Position numbers and translations under genes: made by a program. From JANYGA01 sp031420415 (GTDB lineage Bacteria > Vulcanimicrobiota > Vulcanimicrobiia > Vulcanimicrobiales > Vulcanimicrobiaceae), in contig JANOMT010000009.1 in NCBI GenBank assembly GCA_031420415.1, positions 1-64,000 of the forward strand: a stretch of 64,000 nt of DNA. The letters run 5' to 3'. Below, one piece after another: positions 52,665 through 61,681 of the stretch. The notes under the pieces were generated by a model that ran no database searches, was not told the DNA's origin, and saw only the letters and a program-made list of their open reading frames with translations. The stretch's first letter is position 1. The number at the start of each line of letters is the position of its first letter.

Positions 52665-53149
52665 TGGCAATCGAGATCGGAAGCTCCATGGACATCCTTA
52701 AAATTATGGAGGTCCTCCCGCATCGATATCCGATGTTACTCGTCGATCGCATCACGCATTTCGAGACGATGAAACACGCGCGCGGCTACAAGAATGTCAC
52801 GTTCAACGAGCCGTTCTTCCAAGGCCACTTTCCGGGTTTGCCGCTCATGCCCGGGGTCTACATGATCGAAGCGCTCGCGCAACTCGGCGGCACGATCATT
52901 TTGGGCAAGGGCGATTTCTTGCGCCGCACGGCGTTCCTCACAGGCATCGACAAAGCGAAGTTTCGTCGCCCCGTCGTGCCGGGCGATCGACTCGACATGA
53001 CCGCGACGGTCTTGCGGACGCGCAAGAATATGGGCTGGGTTCTCGGGGAGGCGCGTGTCGACGATAAGCTCGCGGTCTCAGCAGAACTCATGTTTTCGAT
53101 CACGACCGTGACGAACTTCGGCATGGACGCCTCCGTGCTTCATGAGTAG
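52664..53149 (+). CDS. fabZ: 3-hydroxyacyl-ACP dehydratase FabZ
   Basis: Dehydrates beta-hydroxyacyl-ACP in fatty-acid elongation, competing with LpxA/LpxD for hydroxyacyl-ACP. Hot-dog fold with LPHRYPMLLVDRI, the catalytic pair in FFQGHFPGLPLMPGVYMIEALAQLGG region (quoted here in part: FFQGHFPGLP and EALAQ), 161 residues. The GTG at 52664 shares one base with the lpxC stop; an internal ATG (MDILKIMEVL) is also possible. Confidence 0.95.
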   Translation: MAIEIGSSMDILKIMEVLPHRYPMLLVDRITHFETMKHARGYKNVTFNEPFFQGHFPGLPLMPGVYMIEALAQLGGTIILGKGDFLRRTAFLTGIDKAKFRRPVVPGDRLDMTATVLRTRKNMGWVLGEARVDDKLAVSAELMFSITTVTNFGMDASVLHE

Positions 53150-53173
53150 ACGAGCGATGCGCGCGGTCCGTCC

Positions 53174-53944
53174 GTGATCCATCCGACCGCGATCGTCCAC
53201 CCGAAAGCCACGATCGGCGAAGGGGCCGAAGTCGGCCCCTTCTGTGTGGTCGGCGAGCACGTGGCGATCGGCGCGCGCACGCATCTCGTCGCGCACGTCG
53301 TCGTCAACGGCCACACCACGATCGGGGAAGATTCGAAAATTCACCCGTTCTGCTCGATCGGTGCGCCCTCGCAAGATCGCAAGAAACACGCGGGTGAGAC
53401 TGCGTACACGACGATCGGTAGTCGCACCGAGATTCGCGAGTACGTTTCGGTCCATCGTGCGACGGGCGACGGCGAAACGACCGCCGTGGGCGACGATACG
53501 CTTCTGCTCGCCTACGTGCACATCGCACACAACTGCAAGGTCGGCAATCACGTCACGATGTCGTCGACGGCGCAGCTCGCGGGTCACGTGATCGTGGAAG
53601 ATCATGTGACGATCGGCGGTCAAACGGGCGTGCACCAATTCGTCCGTCTCGGCGAGTTTTCGATGATCGGCGGCATCTCGAAAATCACGCGCGATGTCCC
53701 GCCGTATTTTTTGGTTGAAGGCAACCCGGCAACGCCGTACGGTCTCAACAAGGTCGGCTTGCGGCGTGCGGAATTTACGCCCGAGATCGTTGCCGAACTC
53801 AAAGAGTGTTACACGATGCTCTACCGCTCGGGCCATAATATTTCGCAGGCGGCCGAAGCGATGCGCGCGATCGTCAAGAGCGAGCGCGGTCAGCACCTCC
53901 TCGCGTTTATTTCCGCGCCGACGGAGCGCGGGATCGTTAAATAA
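53174..53944 (+). CDS. lpxA: UDP-GlcNAc O-acyltransferase
   Basis: First step of lipid A synthesis. Left-handed beta helix of hexapeptide repeats (IHPTAIVHPKATIGEGAEVG) with the catalytic histidine in AYVHIAHNCKVGNHV, then GGQTGVHQFVRLGEFSMIGG and a C-terminal helical bundle. At 256 residues it is standard. GTG start at 53174, 24 bp after fabZ; its stop shares one base with the lpxB start. Confidence 0.96.
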   Translation: MIHPTAIVHPKATIGEGAEVGPFCVVGEHVAIGARTHLVAHVVVNGHTTIGEDSKIHPFCSIGAPSQDRKKHAGETAYTTIGSRTEIREYVSVHRATGDGETTAVGDDTLLLAYVHIAHNCKVGNHVTMSSTAQLAGHVIVEDHVTIGGQTGVHQFVRLGEFSMIGGISKITRDVPPYFLVEGNPATPYGLNKVGLRRAEFTPEIVAELKECYTMLYRSGHNISQAAEAMRAIVKSERGQHLLAFISAPTERGIVK

Positions 53945-55080
53945 TGGCGCTACGTGTGTTCGCAGCGACGGGCGAAGCGTCGGGCGACATGCTCGCAGCC
54001 GCACTCGCCGAGGCCATGCGTGCGAAGCACGCCGATATCGCCTTCACGGGTGTCGGTAGCGAAGGCATGGCCGCGGCCGGTTATGCTTTAACGACGCGCA
54101 CGACGGGCTGGGGGAGCATGGGGCCGATCGACGCGCTTCGGCGCATCCCACCGCTCTTTGTGAACTGCTGGGGCTACGCGCTCGCTCTGCGGCGCGATCC
54201 CGTCGATCTCGTGATACTCGTGGATTTCGGTGCGTACAATTTGCGTTTGGCGAAGACGCTACGGATGCTCGGCTATCGTCGCCCGATTCTCTACATGATG
54301 CCGCCGGGCGCGTGGCTGGATCGACCGACGCAGGCGCAGGCCGTCGCGCGCTACGCAACCGCGCTCACGGCGTTCGCGCACCAACGCGATTTCTATCGCG
54401 GTCTCGGGCTGCCGATCACGTATTTCGGCCATCCGCTCGTCACGCTCGTCGAGCCGCGTGCGAGCCGCGCGCCCGCGCCGAGCGACGGTGGCACGATTGC
54501 GATCTTGCCCGGCAGTCGACGCGGCGAGATCGAACGTCATCTGCCGCGCCTCATCGGAGCCCTGCGGATCGTGCGTGCGCGTCGGCCACGTGCCGATTTC
54601 CTGATCTCGGCGGCCGACGCCGACGCGCAGCGCATCATCGAACGCGCGTTGCACGCGATCTTCTTGCCTTCGTTTACGGGTGTGGGAACGGGCGTGCGGG
54701 TGGTGCGCGGGTCGCGCGAGGCGCTCGATCTCGCCGATGCGGCGTGGGTCGCATCGGGTACCGCCGTGCTCGAAGCGGCCTTGCGCGAAGTGCCGACCGT
54801 CGCCTATTACGTGCTCGCCGACGCGCAAGTCCCACTCGCGAAACGCGTGTGGCGCAAGCGATTCATTACGCTACCGAACCTCTTACTCGAAAAGGAAGTC
54901 GTGCCCGAACTCGTCCAGGATGCGGCGACGCCGAGCGCGCTCGCCGATGCGATCGAAGCGCTCTTGATCGCCCCGCAAGAACACGTGCGCGCGCTCCGTG
55001 CGGTGCGTGCGACACTCGGCGATGCGAGCGCTCTCGGTGCGAGCGCGCAGTTCGCGCTCGACTTGGCGCGAACCGCATGA
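53944..55080 (+). CDS. lpxB: Lipid-A-disaccharide synthase
   Basis: GT-B glycosyltransferase (GT19) joining UDP-diacyl-GlcN and lipid X. FAATGEASGDMLAAALAEAM at the N-terminus, DLVILVDFGAYNLRLAK, YFGHPLV, ILPGSRRGEIERHLPRL and SGTAVLEAALREVPTVAYY. At 378 residues it is typical. It overlaps the following metallophosphoesterase gene as ATGA. Confidence 0.95.
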   Translation: MALRVFAATGEASGDMLAAALAEAMRAKHADIAFTGVGSEGMAAAGYALTTRTTGWGSMGPIDALRRIPPLFVNCWGYALALRRDPVDLVILVDFGAYNLRLAKTLRMLGYRRPILYMMPPGAWLDRPTQAQAVARYATALTAFAHQRDFYRGLGLPITYFGHPLVTLVEPRASRAPAPSDGGTIAILPGSRRGEIERHLPRLIGALRIVRARRPRADFLISAADADAQRIIERALHAIFLPSFTGVGTGVRVVRGSREALDLADAAWVASGTAVLEAALREVPTVAYYVLADAQVPLAKRVWRKRFITLPNLLLEKEVVPELVQDAATPSALADAIEALLIAPQEHVRALRAVRATLGDASALGASAQFALDLARTA

Positions 55081-55832
55081 GCGCGATGTCGCCGTTACGG
55101 ATCTATCACACCTCCGACCTCCACAATCATGGCGGTTTCCTCGAGCGTATGCGTGGGCTTCGCGCGGCGGAACCGGGGCTGCTTTTCGATTGTGGCGACT
55201 CGCTACGCGGTTCGCAGACCCTCTATCGTACGCGCGAACCGATCATCGCCGAGATCGACGCCGCAGGCTACGATGCGCAAGGGATGGGCAATCGCGAATT
55301 CCACTATATCTTCGGTGCGGTCGTGGCGCGGGCACGTAAGATGGCGCATCCGCTCCTGTGCAGTAATCTCGTCGACACGAAGGGCCGCGATCTTCCATTC
55401 ATTCGGGACCTTACTTTCGAACGCGACGGCTGGAGCGTACGCGTCTTCTCGCTCCTCGTCGTGCAATATCCCGAGGGCAGCCCCTGGGAGCGGATCCTGG
55501 GCTGGCGCTTTCGCGATCCGTTCAGCGTCGCAAAAGAGATTGCGGCCTCGACGCCGCCGGGGACGACGCTCGTCGTACTCTCGCATCTCGGGTTGCGCAT
55601 GGATCGCAAGCTCGCGGCCGCAGTGCCGCGACTCGATTTTATTCTCGGCGGTCACAGTCACGATACGCTCGCCGCACCCGAGATCGTCGCGGGGGTACCG
55701 ATCGTGCATGCGGGGCCTTACGGTGCGTTCGTCTCGCGCACCGAGCTCGTTCGGGGTGACGCACCCGGCCGCGTGCGCATCGAGCGATTCGATCTCGTGC
55801 CGCTCTTGGGCGGGCTTCGGGCACCTGAGTGA
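55077..55832 (+). CDS. Cytoplasmic metallophosphoesterase in the lipid A operon
   Basis: 251 residues, no signal peptide. Calcineurin-like phosphoesterase motifs in order: HTSDLHNHG, DCGDSLRG, MGNREF, VVLSHLG and GGHSHD. The fold pattern resembles the catalytic domain of 5'-nucleotidases without their C-terminal domain. The third motif has GNRE instead of GNHE; UDP-2,3-diacylglucosamine hydrolase LpxH has GNRD at this place. Nothing else in the lpx operon could supply that pathway step, between LpxD and LpxB. The gene overlaps lpxB and the next gene by 4 bp each. I infer a lipid A role; the family alone does not show it. Confidence 0.75.
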   Translation: MSAMSPLRIYHTSDLHNHGGFLERMRGLRAAEPGLLFDCGDSLRGSQTLYRTREPIIAEIDAAGYDAQGMGNREFHYIFGAVVARARKMAHPLLCSNLVDTKGRDLPFIRDLTFERDGWSVRVFSLLVVQYPEGSPWERILGWRFRDPFSVAKEIAASTPPGTTLVVLSHLGLRMDRKLAAAVPRLDFILGGHSHDTLAAPEIVAGVPIVHAGPYGAFVSRTELVRGDAPGRVRIERFDLVPLLGGLRAPE

Positions 55833-56980
55833 GGATGCGGCGCATCCTCTTCGTGGCCAACGGCAACGGCGAATCGGCGATCGCGGCGCGCATCGCCGCG
55901 GCGACGCACGAGCTTGCGGCAACGTCGATCGTATGCGATCTCTTCCCGCTCGTCGGGACGGGGCCCGGCCTCGTGCCGGCCGGCGCGCTCTGCGTCGTTG
56001 GTCCGCGGCGCATCATGCCGAGCGGCGGCCTCGTCGCGATGGGAAATCTGCGTGCGTTTGCAAGCGATCTGCGCTCGGGTTTCGCCGCGCTCTTGACGGA
56101 ACAACTCGCATTCCTCGCACGCGCGCACGCGCGGTACGACGCGATCGTGGCGGTCGGCGATGCGTTCGCGCTCGCGATGGCACTCGTGGCACGGCGGCCG
56201 ACCGTTTTCGTCGGTACGGCAAAAAGTCTCTATGTCGCGCCGTACGGGCCGGGCGAGCGCGTGCTCTTGCGCCGTGCGTCGCGGATCTTCGTGCGCGATG
56301 AGGCGACGGCTGCGCTCTTACGAAATCAAGGTGTCGCGGCACGCGCGCCAGGCAACGTCATTGCGGATCTCGCCACGCATGCGGCGGCACCGGCCGGCCG
56401 TTATCTCGGTATCTTGCCGGGAAGCCGGATACAAGCGTATGCGGATGGCGTGCGCCTCGCCCGCGTCGCGCGTGCGCTCGGTCAACTCGATCCGAACCTC
56501 GGCGCGCTCTTTTCCGTCGCGCCGACGCTCGACGCCGCGCGATTCGCAGGTGCACTCGCAGCCGATGGGTGGTCGGTCACGATGAGCGCGGGGAACGACG
56601 TGCCTTTCGAAGCCCGCGCGGGCGCGATGCATCTGCGCGCGTGGGCGGGCGATCTCGGATCGCTCTTGGGTGGCAGCCTTGCCGTGCTCGGTCAGGCCGG
56701 AACGGGCAACGAACAGGCAGCCGCCTTCGGCGTCCCCGTCATTGCGCTCGACGACGAGCGTGCGGGCGCGAGCGCATGGTATCGCATGCGTCAGGGCCGG
56801 CTCCTGGGTGATGCCCTCGCACTCGTGCCCGAAGCACCCGATCGTGCGGCGAGTGCCATCGCACGTCTCCTCGGAAATCCGGAGCGCCTGGCGTCGATGG
56901 CGAGCGCGGGACGCGCGCGCATGGGCGCACCCGGTGGTGCGCGTGCGATTGCGGGCGCCATCGCCGAAGTCGTCGCTTGA
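55829..56980 (+). CDS. Lipid-A-disaccharide synthase-related protein
   Basis: 383-residue GT-B-like protein: ILFVANGNGESAIAARIAAA at the N-terminus (LpxB has GEASGD here), FVGTAKSLYVAPYG, YLGILPGSRI, and a sugar-nucleotide-end region GGSLAVLGQAGTGNEQAAAFGVPVIAL. It resembles the LpxB-related family (TIGR03492 type) known from cyanobacteria. Function unknown; a second glycosyl transfer in envelope lipid synthesis is plausible. GTG start, overlapping both neighbours by 4 bp. Confidence 0.8.
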   Translation: MRMRRILFVANGNGESAIAARIAAATHELAATSIVCDLFPLVGTGPGLVPAGALCVVGPRRIMPSGGLVAMGNLRAFASDLRSGFAALLTEQLAFLARAHARYDAIVAVGDAFALAMALVARRPTVFVGTAKSLYVAPYGPGERVLLRRASRIFVRDEATAALLRNQGVAARAPGNVIADLATHAAAPAGRYLGILPGSRIQAYADGVRLARVARALGQLDPNLGALFSVAPTLDAARFAGALAADGWSVTMSAGNDVPFEARAGAMHLRAWAGDLGSLLGGSLAVLGQAGTGNEQAAAFGVPVIALDDERAGASAWYRMRQGRLLGDALALVPEAPDRAASAIARLLGNPERLASMASAGRARMGAPGGARAIAGAIAEVVA

Positions 56981-58203
56981 GGGCGACGACGCTCGCGCTC
57001 GGTGCGTTTTTTACGGTCGTGCAGTTCTATACGTCGCTCGCGGCACTCTCGCCGACACCGCCGGTCGGCTTCGTCTTCGCGAGCCCGAGCGTGGCGCTCG
57101 TCCTCGTCGCAATCCTCGTCGCGGCAACGTTGTGGTCGCTCGTGCGTCTTCTCCCCGAGCACGCGCGACTCGATGCGACGTCGACGGCGATCTGCGCGGC
57201 ATGGGTGGGATCGGCTGCCTTGAGTGCGGTGTTGGGCGTCGATCCGACCAGTAGTCTGCAAGTTGTCGGGATGATGGTGATGGCGGCGATCTTTCACCTC
57301 GCCTTCGTGCGGTTTGCAAGGGAACCCGGGGTGGTGCGCGGCGTGATCGGGGCCTACATCGCCGTCGGCACGACGGCGACGCTCGCGGCGCTCGTGATGT
57401 TCGCGTTCCATCGACCGGCGGCGCTGTGGGCGCTCAACAACGGTCGCGCCGCAGGATTCTTCGTGACCGCCAATGAGTTCGCCGCATTTCTCATCGCCTT
57501 CGTCTTCGTCGCAAGCGGCGTCGCGCTCGGGCGCCGCGGCATCGCGCGCACGGCGGGCCTTGCGGCGGTTGCAATCGGCTGCGCGGCGCTGGCAGCGACG
57601 GTCTCGGTTGCGGGGTGGGTCGGAGCGGCGGTGGGAGCGATCTTCTTCGCACTCGCCCTCGGTGCGCGCCGCGTTGCGATCCTCGTCGCCATCGTCATCG
57701 TCGTCGGCGGCGCGGTGTTTGCCATACGACCGGCCGCGCGTCACAATCCCGCAGAGAGCTTCGATCGCCTGCGCATCTGGCGCTCGGGGCTGCGCGTCGC
57801 CGAACTCTTTCCGCTCACGGGCGTGGGACCGATGGGCTACTTCCGCATCTATCCCGCGATCCGACCGCTCAACGCCGATCTGCCGGGCACCTTCGGGGCA
57901 CTCCATCCGCACGATGCCTACCTCTCCCTAGCAGGCGAAACGGGCGCGGTCGGGCTCGTCGCCTTCGGATACGGGTGGTGGCGTTTCGCGCGAACGATGC
58001 GATCGCGATTGCGGGCGTGTGCGAAGCCCGACCGGGTGCTCGGCCTCGGCATCTGCGCGGCGCTCGTCGCGGTGCTCGTTCAGGGGATCTTCGATACGAT
58101 CGGTGTCGTCGAGATGGCGTTCGTGTGGATTCCGTTCTCCGCACTCGCACTCGGTTGTGTCGCGCCGCACGCGCGCTCGGCCACGGCGACCGTAGCGTCG
58201 TGA
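56977..58203 (+). CDS. O-antigen polymerase/ligase-like membrane protein (Wzy/WaaL type)
   Basis: 408 residues with about ten to twelve hydrophobic segments. The Wzy_C-type periplasmic loop holds FDRLRIWRSGLRVAELFPLTGVG and the hallmark LHPHDAYLSLAGETGAVGLV. Such proteins polymerise O-antigen or ligate it to lipid A core. Position in the lipid A gene train favours ligase or polymerase of LPS; sequence cannot separate the two. TTG start overlapping the previous stop; GTGA overlap with lptC. Confidence 0.82.
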   Translation: MRATTLALGAFFTVVQFYTSLAALSPTPPVGFVFASPSVALVLVAILVAATLWSLVRLLPEHARLDATSTAICAAWVGSAALSAVLGVDPTSSLQVVGMMVMAAIFHLAFVRFAREPGVVRGVIGAYIAVGTTATLAALVMFAFHRPAALWALNNGRAAGFFVTANEFAAFLIAFVFVASGVALGRRGIARTAGLAAVAIGCAALAATVSVAGWVGAAVGAIFFALALGARRVAILVAIVIVVGGAVFAIRPAARHNPAESFDRLRIWRSGLRVAELFPLTGVGPMGYFRIYPAIRPLNADLPGTFGALHPHDAYLSLAGETGAVGLVAFGYGWWRFARTMRSRLRACAKPDRVLGLGICAALVAVLVQGIFDTIGVVEMAFVWIPFSALALGCVAPHARSATATVAS

Positions 58204-58796
58204 ATCCTACGCTCTATGCGCGCGCCACCGTCGCCTCGCTCGCGCTCGCCGTTTTCGTGTTCTCGGGCTGTACCGCTCGCGCGCCGGAGCCCTCGCATAC
58301 GATCCCACAAGCCTCGGCCGCACCGACCAAAGCGCCGCCTCGCGGCAAACCGACGGCGTTTCCGATCGGTTTCAACGCAAATCGCGTCGGAAGCAAGTAC
58401 GTCTACTTTACGAAGCAGAAGCAAAACCGCAAGGTCTACGTCCTACGCGCGGATTCGGAAAACGGCCAATACATGGGCCAGAATACGGGCCGGACGACCT
58501 TCGTGAATCCACACGTCGTCTTTTACGGTCAGGCGGGAAAGCGACTCGTGGCCGATGCGCCGACGGGAACCGTCCTCGAGAGAGACAAGACCGTGCGCAT
58601 GACCGGCGGCGTTCGGGCGACCTCCGCGGACGGCCTAACGCTGCGAAGCGACACGCTCCGCTATGACGATCAAAACGATACGGTTCACGGTGAAGGCAAC
58701 GTCGTCGTGACGACCCCGCAAGGCGAACAATTGCAAGGCGAAACGCTCGACTGGAATCTCCGCGACGGGGCGATCGCCGTCAACGGAGCGCACTGA
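58200..58796 (+). CDS. lptC: LptC-like LPS export lipoprotein
   Basis: 198 residues. Lipobox FSGC (about residue 23), a proline/alanine linker, then a beta-jellyroll of the LptC/OstA type: FVNPHVVFYGQAGKRLVADA, VRMTGGVRATSADGLTLRSDTL, VHGEGNVVVTTPQGEQLQGETL. It would bridge LptB2FG and LptA in the periplasm. With a lipid anchor instead of a transmembrane helix it differs from E. coli LptC. No separate lptA is seen; this protein may cover both roles. GTG start, followed by lptB after one base. Confidence 0.85.
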   Translation: MNPTLYARATVASLALAVFVFSGCTARAPEPSHTIPQASAAPTKAPPRGKPTAFPIGFNANRVGSKYVYFTKQKQNRKVYVLRADSENGQYMGQNTGRTTFVNPHVVFYGQAGKRLVADAPTGTVLERDKTVRMTGGVRATSADGLTLRSDTLRYDDQNDTVHGEGNVVVTTPQGEQLQGETLDWNLRDGAIAVNGAH

Positions 58797-58797
58797 C

Positions 58798-59550
58798 GTG
58801 ACCGTGGCGACCGACGCCCGGCGTATCGTGCTGGAAGGACTCGTCAAACGCTACGGGTCGCGGACCGTCGTCAACGATGTGAGCGCGAGCGTCGAGACGG
58901 GTGAAGTCGTCGGCTTGCTCGGACCAAACGGCGCCGGCAAGACGACGACGTTTTACATGGTCGTGGGTCTCGTCAAACCCGATGGCGGCCGGGTCGCACT
59001 CGTCGATGCGACGAGCGTCGTCGATCTCACGGGACAACCGATGTACCGCCGCTCGCGCGCGGGCATCGGCTACCTCGCGCAAGAGAACTCGATCTTCCGC
59101 AAGCTCTCCGTGGGCGACAACATCCGACTCATCTGGGAGATGAACGGCGTTTCTCGGCGGGAGCAAGACCGGCGTTTGCCGTCACTCTTGGCCGAATTCG
59201 GGCTCGAGAATTTCGTCGATGCGCGGGGCGATTCGCTTTCGGGGGGCGAGCGTCGCCGTGTCGAGATCGCGCGCGCGATCGCAACGGAACCCGCGTTCTT
59301 GTTGCTCGACGAACCCTTCACCGGCATCGATCCGATCGCGGTTGCGGATATCCAACTCATGATCCGTCAGTTGCGCGATCGCGGGCTCGGCGTGCTCATC
59401 ACCGACCACCAGGTGCGCGAGACGCTCGCGATCGTCGATCGCGCGTACATTCTTAACGACGGCAAGATCGTCGTCTCGGGCACGGCGCAAGACGTCCTCG
59501 CGTCGCCGACGGCGCGTCAGTTCTATCTCGGCGAAGGGTTCAAACTCTAA
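58798..59550 (+). CDS. lptB: LPS export ABC transporter ATPase LptB
   Basis: ATPase that powers LPS extraction. Walker A GLLGPNGAGKTTTFYMVVGL, Q-loop IGYLAQENSIFRKLSVGDNI (the LptB-type QE), signature LSGGERRRVEIARAIA, Walker B FLLLDEPFTGIDPIAV, and the C-terminal ITDHQVRETLAIVDRAYIL. At 250 residues it is typical. It shares its last base with the start of the permease gene. Confidence 0.95.
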   Translation: MTVATDARRIVLEGLVKRYGSRTVVNDVSASVETGEVVGLLGPNGAGKTTTFYMVVGLVKPDGGRVALVDATSVVDLTGQPMYRRSRAGIGYLAQENSIFRKLSVGDNIRLIWEMNGVSRREQDRRLPSLLAEFGLENFVDARGDSLSGGERRRVEIARAIATEPAFLLLDEPFTGIDPIAVADIQLMIRQLRDRGLGVLITDHQVRETLAIVDRAYILNDGKIVVSGTAQDVLASPTARQFYLGEGFKL

Positions 59551-60728
59551 TGGGTGCGCGCGTGCGCGTCGCACCGACGTTCGGCGCGAGCGTCCTTGGA
59601 TTCGCGCGTGCGCTCGCGCGGCCGACGATCCTCGATCGCTACGTGGCATCCGAACTCTTCGGCCCCTTCGTCTTCGGCCTCGCGGCGTTCACGCTGAGTT
59701 TTGCGGCGATCAATATTCTCGCGATCGGGAGACTCGTCTCCGAAGAGCATGCGCCGCTGGTCGCGGCGGTCGAGTATTTCTTGTGGCAGTTGCCGCAAGT
59801 GATCGTCACGGTCGTGCCGATGGCGATGTTACTCGGCACCCTGCTCGCACTCGGCCGTCTTTCCGGAGAGAGCGAACTCATCGCGATGAAGGCGGGCGGC
59901 GTCGGCCTCGTGCGCGCCGTCGCACCGCTACTCGTCATCGGCATCGTCGTCTCGATCGGGGCGTATTTTCTCCAAGAGTGCGTCGTGCCGTTTGCGAACG
60001 ATCAAGCGGTGTACCTTCGCGAAGAGACGATCAAACATATCGGCGCGTTTGGGGGCGGCCAACATACGGTGATCACGCAGCTCCCCGGCGGCGGCAAACA
60101 GGTGACGTATTTCGGCGCCTTCCAACCGACGACGGGACAGTTACTTTTTGTCACGATCATTACGTACGGTCCCGACAACCGTCCGCGGGGCATCGTCTTC
60201 AGCGATCGCGGCCATTACAAGACGCCGGCGTGGACTTTCGATAACGCCACCACGTATCGGTTCGCGAAAGACGGTTCGGTCGACGAGTACGCGCAATTAC
60301 CGCACGCGACGATCGACGTCGGCCAAAAGCCGAGCCAGATCCAACAGCGCGCCGCCGATAATAACCGCGAATCGATGAGTCGCGCGCAGATCAAAGAGAT
60401 CGTCGACTCAAAACAGCTCTCGACGAGCGAGACGCGGTCGTATCAGACGACGTACGAAGAGAAGCTCGCGCGACCGTTCGCCACGTTCGTCTTCGCGCTC
60501 TTCGCGATCCCCTTCGGTCTACGACCGACGCGCGGTGGTGGGACGGGTTTGGGTTTCGCGCTCGCGCTCGCGATCACGTTCGTATATTTCGTCTTCTTGA
60601 GCATCTCGTCGGCGGTCTTCTCGGGCCTGCCTGGAGGGTACGCGGTCTCGACGATCGGCGCGTGGACGCCCAACGTCATCTTCACGGCCGTCGGTATCGT
60701 CGCGCTCTTGCGCGCGGCGCGGAACTAG
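59550..60728 (+). CDS. lptF: LptF/LptG-family permease
   Basis: 392 residues of the YjgP/YjgQ family: DRYVASELFGPFVFGLAAF as the first helix, three more N-terminal helices, a periplasmic beta-jellyroll (about residues 135-290), then helices near the C-terminus (PFATFVFALFAIPFGLRPTR). Only one such gene is present here, so the transporter may use a homodimer or a second gene elsewhere. LptF and LptG cannot be told apart by sequence alone. Confidence 0.9.
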   Translation: MGARVRVAPTFGASVLGFARALARPTILDRYVASELFGPFVFGLAAFTLSFAAINILAIGRLVSEEHAPLVAAVEYFLWQLPQVIVTVVPMAMLLGTLLALGRLSGESELIAMKAGGVGLVRAVAPLLVIGIVVSIGAYFLQECVVPFANDQAVYLREETIKHIGAFGGGQHTVITQLPGGGKQVTYFGAFQPTTGQLLFVTIITYGPDNRPRGIVFSDRGHYKTPAWTFDNATTYRFAKDGSVDEYAQLPHATIDVGQKPSQIQQRAADNNRESMSRAQIKEIVDSKQLSTSETRSYQTTYEEKLARPFATFVFALFAIPFGLRPTRGGGTGLGFALALAITFVYFVFLSISSAVFSGLPGGYAVSTIGAWTPNVIFTAVGIVALLRAARN

Positions 60729-60734
60729 GGCGCG

Positions 60735-61679
60735 ATGGGAACGCTCGGCGGCATCCTGCTCGTCATCCTCATCGTCATCGTCGCGGGCCTCATCGCGTAC
60801 GTGGGCGATCGCGTCGGTCATCAAGTCGGCCGGAAACGCATGACGCTTTTTGGTTTACGACCGAAGTATACGTCGACGATCGTCGCCGTCGGCACGGGTA
60901 TGGGGATCGCGCTCATCGCAACCGTCGTTCCGTTGCTCACGGCACCACTCGCGCGCGACGCGTTTTTCCATTTGAGCGAAATCAACAATCGCGTCAACGA
61001 ACTCCAAGCCCAAGCCGACGCCCTTCAGAAGCAGACGCGCGAGACCAACGTCGTCGTCAATCACGGCGACCTGCTGTACCAGCAGTTCCTCATCATCACG
61101 CCGCAGCAGTCGCGCCACGCGCAACTCGTCGCGCTCTCCGCGTTCTTCGATGCGGTGGTCGGCTCGCTCAATAGCAATTACGTCCCAGCGGGGCTCAAAC
61201 CGTTCAAGGGAAAATCGGGAGATACGGAGATCTCGCGTAAGCTCGACGCGGTGATCGGCGATCCCAAAGTCCAGGGTGGGCTCATCCGGGGACCCGTGCT
61301 CCTGGTCGCGATCGCGGATCAAAATCTCTTCCCCGGCGATACGATCCAGTTTACATTCGCGCCGTATGCCGACGTGCCGATCTTTCGCGCGCATCGGGCG
61401 ATCGCGAGCGTCGAAGTCGACGGAGGGAGTTCGCTCGTGCCCAATATCGCCTACGGTCAGCTCGCGACCGCCGTTCGCGACGTCGCGATCGAAAGCGGCA
61501 TGCCGGTCTACTTCGCCAACCCCTTCGCGCAGCCGAGCGCCGCCGAAATCGACGCGACGCGCTTGGCCATCAAGCGTGGTAAAGGCAGGTTCTATATCGT
61601 GGCGCGAGCCGCGCGTGACATCTATCCACACACGGGCGGCGTTCCCGTGACCTTTGCGCTGAGCCGGACGCCGAAGTAA
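60735..61679 (+). CDS. DUF3084-like membrane protein
   Basis: 314 residues. Two N-terminal hydrophobic segments (ILLVILIVIVAGLIAYVGD and IVAVGTGMGIALIATVVPLL) separated by the short loop HQVGRKRMTLFGLRPKYTST, a coiled coil (about residues 75-105), then a soluble domain. The arrangement and GLRP loop match DUF3084 proteins of cyanobacteria and Deinococcus. Function unknown; its place after the lpt genes suggests an envelope role. Confidence 0.78.
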   Translation: MGTLGGILLVILIVIVAGLIAYVGDRVGHQVGRKRMTLFGLRPKYTSTIVAVGTGMGIALIATVVPLLTAPLARDAFFHLSEINNRVNELQAQADALQKQTRETNVVVNHGDLLYQQFLIITPQQSRHAQLVALSAFFDAVVGSLNSNYVPAGLKPFKGKSGDTEISRKLDAVIGDPKVQGGLIRGPVLLVAIADQNLFPGDTIQFTFAPYADVPIFRAHRAIASVEVDGGSSLVPNIAYGQLATAVRDVAIESGMPVYFANPFAQPSAAEIDATRLAIKRGKGRFYIVARAARDIYPHTGGVPVTFALSRTPK

Positions 61680-61681
61680 CC

